The notes under the pieces are model-generated. The model searched no databases. It saw only the letters and a list, made by a program, of their open reading frames with translations, and was not told the DNA's origin. Of a stretch of DNA of 8,385 nucleotides, positions 1 to 5,069 are shown piece after piece. How positions within the stretch are numbered: position 1 is the stretch's first letter; every line of letters starts with the position of its first letter. The translations under genes and the position numbers were made by a program. This DNA comes from Candidatus Kerfeldbacteria bacterium (lineage in GTDB: Bacteria; Patescibacteriota; Patescibacteriia; UBA9570). The stretch covers positions 14,817-23,201 of the forward strand of contig DOSP01000014.1 of assembly GCA_003512175.1 (NCBI GenBank), written 5' to 3'.

Positions 1-47
1 CCGCCACCGTGTTACGGGCGGGTAAGTTGCGGCGTAGCCTGGGATAG
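1..47. other. GC-rich window edge, possible end of an upstream gene
   Basis: The first 50 bases are about 68% G+C, clearly richer than the genes that follow. Bases 1-21 can fold into a small hairpin (CCGC/GCGG outer pairs, CCGT/ACGG inner pairs, GTT loop, CA bulge), but no T-run follows, so it is not a convincing terminator. All three forward frames stay open from the edge for a while. One ends at a TAG at 45-47 and reads ATVLRAGKLRRSLG; another ends at a TAA at 23-25. Either could be the tail of a truncated upstream CDS. The high G+C and the hairpin would also fit the 3' end of a structured RNA. I could not identify it. Confidence 0.2.
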
Positions 48-61
48 GCGTATACTATAAT
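27..61 (+). promoter_or_regulatory. Promoter of the first secreted-protein gene
   Basis: A TATACT box (51-56) overlaps a TATAAT box (56-61), and ATG follows at 65. A weak -35 candidate, TTGCGG, sits at 27-32 with an 18-base spacer to TATACT. From TATACT, transcription would start near 62-64, leaving almost no 5' untranslated leader. No Shine-Dalgarno sequence precedes the ATG, which agrees with a leaderless or near-leaderless mRNA. Confidence 0.5.
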
Positions 62-64
62 CAT

Positions 65-1924
65 ATGTACAAATATCTATCAGCCAGTTTACTGGCAAGC
101 ATTATACTCATGGTAAATTTCCAGCCAGTTCAGGCTGGAACTATTTTTTTCGATGACATGGAAAGTGGCGAGGGTAACTGGACACACACTGGTCAGTGGC
201 ACCTTCAAGCTAACCCTGATGACATTGCGATTTCGGATGATATTAATCCTTATTTAGTCTCTCTCCCAGATTTTGGTTATTTACCAGCCGCCTATTCAGA
301 TGACTCTGTTTGGTGGTATGGCAGCAGTGATGATGGCACATTTCTTGATGAGTGGGATTTGGCCAGTCAAACTGCTAAGAACGGTGGTTGGTCAGATACA
401 GCGAACTATGGTGAATTAGTGAGTGAGTCAATTGATCTTACAGATTCAGAAGCGGCCAACCTGACTTTTTGGAACTGGTGGGAGATTGAAGGAGTTGATG
501 TGGACCGGTATGACTTAATGACAGTATATGTGAGTACGGATAATGGTGAAAATTGGGAAACGGTTGCTAACCTGAACCCAATTAACGATGTCGATGGTGA
601 GGCTTGGAAACCATATAGCTCCGGTGGTTTGGGCCAAAATGGCCAATGGATTCATACCCAAGCGGATTTATCAGCTTATGTGGGCAATACGATTAAGCTT
701 AAATTTTACTTCGACACTGTCGACGAAAAGTATAATGGTTTCCGAGGCTGGTTAATTGATGATGTGCGCATTACTAATGATGTGACCGTAAAGCCATCAT
801 TCGATTCTCAAACCTCACAGGCTTCCGCCAGTTGTGGGGGTGATAGTGGTGGCGAAATCAACACTCCCGCACAAATGTATCTCTATCGATCACAGCAAGT
901 ACAGGTGACAAGCGCGGGTGATTGGTATATTACGCCATTTGGTTCTAATGATTATGTGGCTACGGGCACGGCCGGCATTACCAGTAAAATATTTTTGAAT
1001 GCTGGGTACTATGTGTTGTGGGTCACATTACCAGAAGGTGAAGCCTGCCCAGATGCTACTCTAGTGTTGGCTTCAGCGAATTACTACGGTGGTCCTGGCC
1101 AAGCCATCGCCCAGCCAGGTGGATTAGTATGGGTATACGGCGATAACTTTGTGGCAGGTTCAAGTGTATTCTTTATTGAAGGTTCAGAAGCTACAGCCAT
1201 CCAAGCAGCCACGGCAGCGGATAGTAGTGTAGTAGTAAGCTCAACAGAGATTCAATTTACTGTACCCTATACGTTGTCTGCCGCCACCTATGGTATTCGA
1301 GTAGTAGCACCAAATGGTAAGAAAGCGACCATCGCCAATGCGTTAGAAGTTACCACCGATACTGCTCCAGATATTGATTCCGTTTCTCCGGAGGAGGCGG
1401 ACGACTCAACAAGCACCGATATCACTATTACCGGCACAGGCTTTGCAGCAGGTGCTGTAGTGGCAGTGGGTGGTGTACCGTTACTGAATTTGACTGTGAC
1501 CGATACGACCATTACTGGTACATTACCGGCTGGTGCGGCAGGTGGTTTCCAAAATGTGGATGTGATTAACCCTGATGGTCAGAAGGCAGAGCTTATTGGT
1601 GGTGTTTCAGTAGGTGATAGCGATACAGCTGGATATATGCCAAGTGGAGATCAACTTACTAAACCAAAGAAAGTCAAAGGCGTGTCTGTTCAATTCTTAA
1701 GCGCCACAAAGGTTAAAGTATCATGGAAGAAAGTCAGTAGCGCAGATCATTATTTTGTCCAAGTTAAACGTGGTTCAAAGGTGATCGATACATTCAGAAC
1801 GAGCAAAAAGTCTCAAACAGTCAAAGGACTGAAAGATGGGAAACATTACACCGTCCAAGTGAAAGCGGTCGGTAGTTATCTAGGTGGTGAGTTTTCCAAG
1901 AAAGTAAAGTTTTCAACCTTCTAG
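65..1924 (+). CDS. Secreted multidomain protein: jelly-roll-like region, two IPT/TIG domains, FN3
   Basis: This 619-residue protein is predicted to be exported. Residues 1-24 form a signal peptide (short charged start, hydrophobic core LLASIILMV, cleavage after VQA). Residues about 25-240 are rich in W, D, N and G. The patterns VSTDNGENWETV and GWLIDDVRI are typical of MAM/concanavalin-like jelly-roll domains attached to secreted peptidases and adhesins. Residues about 245-335 are a smaller beta-rich part with two cysteines (C257, C328) that could form a disulfide. Two IPT/TIG immunoglobulin-like domains follow (about 340-430 and 434-519; ITGTGFAAG, VDVINPDGQKA). The C-terminal 85 residues are a Lys-rich fibronectin type III domain (VKVSWKKVSSADHYFVQVK). 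I see no catalytic motif, LPXTG, lipobox or C-terminal membrane anchor. The likely role is surface binding or adhesion, inferred from architecture only. The start is supported by the -10 box just upstream and the immediate signal peptide. Confidence 0.85.
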   Translation: MYKYLSASLLASIILMVNFQPVQAGTIFFDDMESGEGNWTHTGQWHLQANPDDIAISDDINPYLVSLPDFGYLPAAYSDDSVWWYGSSDDGTFLDEWDLASQTAKNGGWSDTANYGELVSESIDLTDSEAANLTFWNWWEIEGVDVDRYDLMTVYVSTDNGENWETVANLNPINDVDGEAWKPYSSGGLGQNGQWIHTQADLSAYVGNTIKLKFYFDTVDEKYNGFRGWLIDDVRITNDVTVKPSFDSQTSQASASCGGDSGGEINTPAQMYLYRSQQVQVTSAGDWYITPFGSNDYVATGTAGITSKIFLNAGYYVLWVTLPEGEACPDATLVLASANYYGGPGQAIAQPGGLVWVYGDNFVAGSSVFFIEGSEATAIQAATAADSSVVVSSTEIQFTVPYTLSAATYGIRVVAPNGKKATIANALEVTTDTAPDIDSVSPEEADDSTSTDITITGTGFAAGAVVAVGGVPLLNLTVTDTTITGTLPAGAAGGFQNVDVINPDGQKAELIGGVSVGDSDTAGYMPSGDQLTKPKKVKGVSVQFLSATKVKVSWKKVSSADHYFVQVKRGSKVIDTFRTSKKSQTVKGLKDGKHYTVQVKAVGSYLGGEFSKKVKFSTF

Positions 1925-1932
1925 CCCAGCAG

Positions 1933-1961
1933 TTGACAGGGATATAAATATACTACATACT
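1933..1961 (+). promoter_or_regulatory. Promoter of the copper/thiol redox cluster
   Basis: A perfect -35 box, TTGACA (1933-1938), is followed after 17 bases by CATACT (1956-1961). The ATG of the HMA fusion gene begins 8 bases after the box, where transcription would be expected to start, so the mRNA is probably leaderless. The promoter begins only 8 bases after the stop codon of the upstream gene, and no terminator lies between them. The -10 region lies inside the inverted repeat described separately. Confidence 0.6.
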
Positions 1962-1970
1962 GTAGTATAT
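1948..1970 (+). promoter_or_regulatory. BlaI/CopY-like operator palindrome over -10 and start codon
   Basis: A perfect inverted repeat has 10-base arms ATATACTACA (1948-1957) and TGTAGTATAT (1961-1970) around TAC. The core TACA...TGTA is the signature half-site of BlaI/MecI/CopY-type (Penicillinase_R) winged-helix repressors, although those usually have a 1-2 base or otherwise different centre. It covers the -10 box, the expected transcription start and the first two bases of the ATG, an ideal place for repression. The downstream gene carries HMA and cupredoxin domains, so a copper-responsive CopY-like regulator is plausible. No regulator gene lies in the window. Confidence 0.5.
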
Positions 1971-3300
1971 GTCACAATCTGATGTTTTGCGCGTGCAGGG
2001 GATGACCTGTACCAGTTGCGAGGTCTTAATTGAGCGAAAATTAAAAACCATTCCTGGGATTCAGAAGGTAACCGTGAATCATCGCACTGGACGATGTGAA
2101 GTGGAAACTGATCCGACTGTGTCTATACCATTGTCCACGTTACAGTCTGCCATTGCCGAAGATGGATATACCCTGACTACTTGGTCCCAGGTATCTACAC
2201 AACCAAACAGAGCGAGAGACTTAGCAATAGCTGGCATTGTTGCACTAGCGGCATATAGTGTGCTTCGGTACAGTGGTTTAACTGACTTTGCACAAACCAA
2301 CGGGCAGGCCCTGAGTTTAGGTACAGTGTTTGTGGTGGGGCTTGCTGCGGCCTCTTCCACCTGCATTGCTGTGGTCGGTGGTCTGGTGTTGAGTGTGAGC
2401 ACCGCTATTCGAGAACGGCATCCTGACGCGACGCCTTGGCAACGGTTTTGGCCCCATCTCATCTTTAATCTTGGCCGCATTGTGGCCTATTTTGGCTTGG
2501 GTGGCGTGATTGGTTGGTTAGGACAAAGTCTAACGCCGACTCCCAGGTTGACTGGTGTACTGACCACTGCCATCGCTGTCTTTATGTTGTTATTGGCAAT
2601 CGACATGTTAAAACTGTTTCCTGGTAAAAAATGGGTACCACGGATGCCGAAGCAGATGAGTCAGTGGATGTATCGTTTGGCGGAAAGTCGCAAACCATGG
2701 ATTCCACTCGTCTTAGGTGCCCTCACCTTCTTTGTGCCCTGCGGTTTTACCCAAGCGATGCAACTCTATGCGCTCTCAACCGGTAGCTTTTGGAATGGGG
2801 CTATCACCATGGGCATCTTTGCTTTAGGGACATTACCAGCGTTGCTCGGAGTGGGAGCATTAGCCACCACCCTGAAAGGAAAATGGATGATGCGTTTTAC
2901 ACAATTTGCGGGTGCGTTTGTGTTGGTGCTTGGTTTCACGGGCGTCAATAATGGGCTCAACCTATTGGGAGTAAACTTAGGTCAGGCCTTTTCGAGTACA
3001 ACAAATGTGACCATCGCAGAACAAACCGCCGGTAAGCAAGTGGTGAGAATGGCAGTGAATGGAGTGGAGTATCAACCGGACCAGTTCAAGGTGAAGGCTG
3101 GGGTACCAGTGGAATGGCATGTGGATGGAAGTACGGCCAGTGGCTGCACGAGTGTTTTAACTGTACCCAGCTTAAAGATCACAAAACAATTAGCGGCCAA
3201 TACCGATAATGTGATTACGTTTACTCCGGAAGAAGCTGGCACGATTCGTTTTACCTGCAGTATGGGTATGGTCAGCGGCGCATTTATTGTGGAAGCTTGA
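1969..3300 (+). CDS. HMA domain - DsbD_2/TauE-SafE-like transporter - cupredoxin fusion
   Basis: This 443-residue membrane protein has three parts. Residues 6-72 are a heavy-metal-associated domain with the metal site GMTCTSC (C14, C17). Residues about 85-335 hold about seven membrane helices of the DsbD_2 / 'sulfite exporter TauE/SafE' family. One conserved Cys lies in an early helix (C132 in STCIAVVGG) and a second in VPCGF (C258), followed by the diagnostic run FALGTLPALLGVGAL. Residues about 355-443 are a cupredoxin with likely copper ligands C393 (SGCTSV) and C430, M432, M434 (FTCSMGM). Seven helices put HMA in the cytoplasm and the cupredoxin outside, as each domain requires. Known relatives are linked to copper handling or to passing reducing power across the membrane; both are inferences here. 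It opens a same-strand cluster with dsbA-like and trxB genes. The ATG sits 8 bases after the -10 box, with no Shine-Dalgarno. Confidence 0.88.
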   Translation: MSQSDVLRVQGMTCTSCEVLIERKLKTIPGIQKVTVNHRTGRCEVETDPTVSIPLSTLQSAIAEDGYTLTTWSQVSTQPNRARDLAIAGIVALAAYSVLRYSGLTDFAQTNGQALSLGTVFVVGLAAASSTCIAVVGGLVLSVSTAIRERHPDATPWQRFWPHLIFNLGRIVAYFGLGGVIGWLGQSLTPTPRLTGVLTTAIAVFMLLLAIDMLKLFPGKKWVPRMPKQMSQWMYRLAESRKPWIPLVLGALTFFVPCGFTQAMQLYALSTGSFWNGAITMGIFALGTLPALLGVGALATTLKGKWMMRFTQFAGAFVLVLGFTGVNNGLNLLGVNLGQAFSSTTNVTIAEQTAGKQVVRMAVNGVEYQPDQFKVKAGVPVEWHVDGSTASGCTSVLTVPSLKITKQLAANTDNVITFTPEEAGTIRFTCSMGMVSGAFIVEA

Positions 3301-3325
3301 CGAGATTAACTAACTAATATATTTT
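3297..3325 (+). promoter_or_regulatory. Possible internal promoter for the DsbA-like gene
   Basis: TTGACG (3297-3302) overlaps the TGA stop of the upstream gene. It is followed after 17 bases by TATTTT (3320-3325), and the ATG at 3333 comes 8 bases after that box. TATATT at 3318 is an alternative -10. The geometry matches the leaderless arrangement of other genes here. The AT-rich 32-base gap could also be a plain spacer in a cotranscribed cluster. Confidence 0.35.
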
Positions 3326-3332
3326 ATAACCT

Positions 3333-4136
3333 ATGTCTATCATCATGAATGAAAAACAAGTGGATGAACAATCGAGGGGTACCATGCAGATGCTTGATAA
3401 GCTCCCACCGCGCCTAGCCTTCTGGGCTGGTGTAGTGGTTACCGCTGGCACCATTTTTGCCGTCGGATTTATTGTACTCATCGTCATGATGTTTAAAGGG
3501 GTCGAATTCCCTTCGTCAGGCAGTACAACCAGCAAAACCAGTAACAGCAATACGGTCGCTGCCGTGACCGACGTCAATACCGATACGAATGATGGCACAA
3601 CCGCCGCGGCTGCTGGTAAAGTTGATCTGGCTTCACTGCGCAATATCCAAGGCGAAGGAGACTATACAATTGTCGAATATTCCGATATTGATTGTCCATT
3701 CTGCAAACGATTCCATCCCACCATGCAACAAGTGCTAGAAAACTATGATGGTAAAGTCCGCTGGGCGTATAAACATCTTCCGCTGACCAGCTTGCACCCA
3801 AATGCCATGCAGAAAGCCCTGGCTTCAGAATGTGCCGCCGATCAAGGTAAATTCTGGGAGTATCTTGATACGCTCATTGCGAACGAAGTAACGGATGCTG
3901 AAGAAACCAATTCTGTGGCAGATGAAGTAGGCTTGGATAGAACAAAGTTTGATGACTGTTTAACCAATCAGCAATTCAAAGATCGTGTCACAGCTGATTC
4001 GAACGAAGCCCAAACTTTAGGTGGCCGAGGCACACCGTTCTCCGTCATTCTAGATAAAGATGGTAATGTTGTTGATGCAGTGGAAGGCGCCTTACCCTAC
4101 GATTCTGTAGCGCAGGCCTTGGACGCGATTTTGTAA
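3333..4136 (+). CDS. Membrane-anchored DsbA-like thiol oxidoreductase (Thioredoxin_4)
   Basis: This 267-residue protein belongs to the DsbA/BdbD-like Thioredoxin_4 family. Residues 1-28 are a short cytoplasmic tail, about 30-52 are one membrane helix (signal anchor), and about 57-95 are a flexible Ser/Thr/Asn/Ala-rich linker. The thioredoxin-fold domain runs from about 96 to the end. The active site is CPFC (C121-C124) in the context EYSDIDCPFCKRFHP, and the cis-proline loop is GRGTPF (P235). Two further cysteines, C167 (SECAADQGKFWEY) and C209 (FDDCL), match a second pair often seen in this family. The domain should act outside the cell, forming or rearranging disulfides or receiving electrons. 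It follows the DsbD-like fusion gene by 32 bases and trxB starts 3 bases after its stop, so a shared redox pathway is likely. The N-terminus could also start at the ATG at 3345, which would still keep the anchor helix. Confidence 0.9.
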   Translation: MSIIMNEKQVDEQSRGTMQMLDKLPPRLAFWAGVVVTAGTIFAVGFIVLIVMMFKGVEFPSSGSTTSKTSNSNTVAAVTDVNTDTNDGTTAAAAGKVDLASLRNIQGEGDYTIVEYSDIDCPFCKRFHPTMQQVLENYDGKVRWAYKHLPLTSLHPNAMQKALASECAADQGKFWEYLDTLIANEVTDAEETNSVADEVGLDRTKFDDCLTNQQFKDRVTADSNEAQTLGGRGTPFSVILDKDGNVVDAVEGALPYDSVAQALDAIL

Positions 4137-4139
4137 ACA

Positions 4140-5054
4140 ATGGTGTTCGATACCATTATCATTGGTTCGGGTCCTGCCGGATATACAGCCGCTATTTATG
4201 CTGCGCGTGCCAATTTATCTGTGTTGGTATTGAAAGGCAATCAACCGGGTGGGCAACTCACCACTACAACGGTCATTGAAAACTGGCCGGGATACGCCGA
4301 TGGGATTGATGGGAACGAGCTGATGCAACAGATGGAAAAACAAGCGGTGCGGTTTGGTGCCAAGATGGAACAAGCTCTGGTCACCTCAGTTGATTTTTCC
4401 AAGCCACCGTTCACAGTGACATGCGGCGATGTCTCCTATCAAAGTAAAACTGTCATTATTGCTACTGGAGCTCGTTCACGCATGACCGATGCATCTGGTG
4501 AAGCAGAGTTCATTGGCAAGGGTGTTTCAACTTGCGCAACGTGTGATGGGTTCTTTTATCGCAAAAAAGACATCATGGTGATTGGTGGTGGTGATACCGC
4601 CATGGAAGAAGCTACCTTCCTGACCAAATTCGCCAACTCTGTCACACTCGTTCATCGGAAGGATAGTTTTCGGGCCAGTAAGATTATGGTAGACCGATCA
4701 CTCAGTAATCCGAAGATCAAAGTTATCTGGGATACCGTCATAGAAAAATTTAACGGTGATGCTAAGCTCTCCAGCGTCACACTAAAAAATCTGAAGACCG
4801 GCCAGACGGCCGAGCAACCAATTGACGGTGTATTCTTGGCAATTGGCCATATCCCGAATACAGAGGTATTCAAAGATATCATTGATCTCCAACCGAGTGG
4901 CTACTTGAAAGCGCATGGTGCTACACAAACCAATATCGATGGCGTATTCTTTGCCGGAGATGTAGAAGATGAACGGTATCGTCAGGCTGTTACAGCGGCG
5001 GGTGCAGGCTGTAAGGCGGCCATGGATGTAGAGAAATACTTAGCACAGCGTTAG
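4140..5054 (+). CDS. trxB: Thioredoxin reductase, NADPH-dependent flavoprotein
   Basis: This 304-residue protein is close to the usual 305-320 length of low-molecular-weight bacterial thioredoxin reductase. The FAD-binding motif GSGPAG lies near residues 9-14, and PGGQLTTTTVIENWPGY is the typical FAD-domain segment. The redox-active pair is CATC (C132-C135). The NADPH domain shows GGGDTAMEEA and HRKDSFRAS, the latter being the HRRxxxR-type site for the NADP 2'-phosphate. The C-terminal FAD motif is FAGDV followed by YRQAVTAAGAGC. It transfers electrons from NADPH through FAD to a thioredoxin-like disulfide in the cytoplasm. The start lies 3 bases after the dsbA-like stop, with no Shine-Dalgarno and no clear promoter, so translation is probably coupled to the upstream gene. 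No thioredoxin gene is next to it. Its local electron acceptor could be a thioredoxin encoded elsewhere or, speculatively, the HMA domain of the fusion protein. Confidence 0.95.
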   Translation: MVFDTIIIGSGPAGYTAAIYAARANLSVLVLKGNQPGGQLTTTTVIENWPGYADGIDGNELMQQMEKQAVRFGAKMEQALVTSVDFSKPPFTVTCGDVSYQSKTVIIATGARSRMTDASGEAEFIGKGVSTCATCDGFFYRKKDIMVIGGGDTAMEEATFLTKFANSVTLVHRKDSFRASKIMVDRSLSNPKIKVIWDTVIEKFNGDAKLSSVTLKNLKTGQTAEQPIDGVFLAIGHIPNTEVFKDIIDLQPSGYLKAHGATQTNIDGVFFAGDVEDERYRQAVTAAGAGCKAAMDVEKYLAQR

Positions 5055-5063
5055 TGCTATACT
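5055..5063 (+). promoter_or_regulatory. Extended -10 promoter of the FG-GAP gene
   Basis: TGCTATACT is a consensus-like extended -10 element (TGn plus TATACT) placed immediately after the trxB stop codon. The FG-GAP gene's ATG at 5070 comes 7 bases after the box, exactly where transcription should begin. There is no Shine-Dalgarno, so the transcript is probably leaderless. I see no matching -35, which an extended -10 does not require. Confidence 0.6.
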
Positions 5064-5069
5064 GTAGCT

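Noticed and set aside
1..50. Window start as the 3' end of 5S rRNA or another stable RNA
   Set aside because: High G+C and a small hairpin are suggestive, but I could not match any conserved rRNA, tRNA, SRP or RNase P element.
2079..2480. Antisense open frame of 133 codons within the HMA fusion gene, and similar antisense frames elsewhere
   Set aside because: They lie opposite well-supported conserved genes, have no promoter or ribosome-binding site, and show no recognisable protein pattern.
3298..3309. Possible alternative genetic code reading TGA as Gly (as in some Patescibacteria)
   Set aside because: Treating TGA at 3298 as Gly would add only two residues before TAA. The fusion protein is complete at TGA, and other genes end normally without internal TGA codons.
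5056..5068. GCTA-TACTG-TAGC as a second copy of the redox-cluster operator
   Set aside because: The arms are only 4 bases and lack the TACA half-site. The similarity is explained by the shared TATACTGTAG promoter context.
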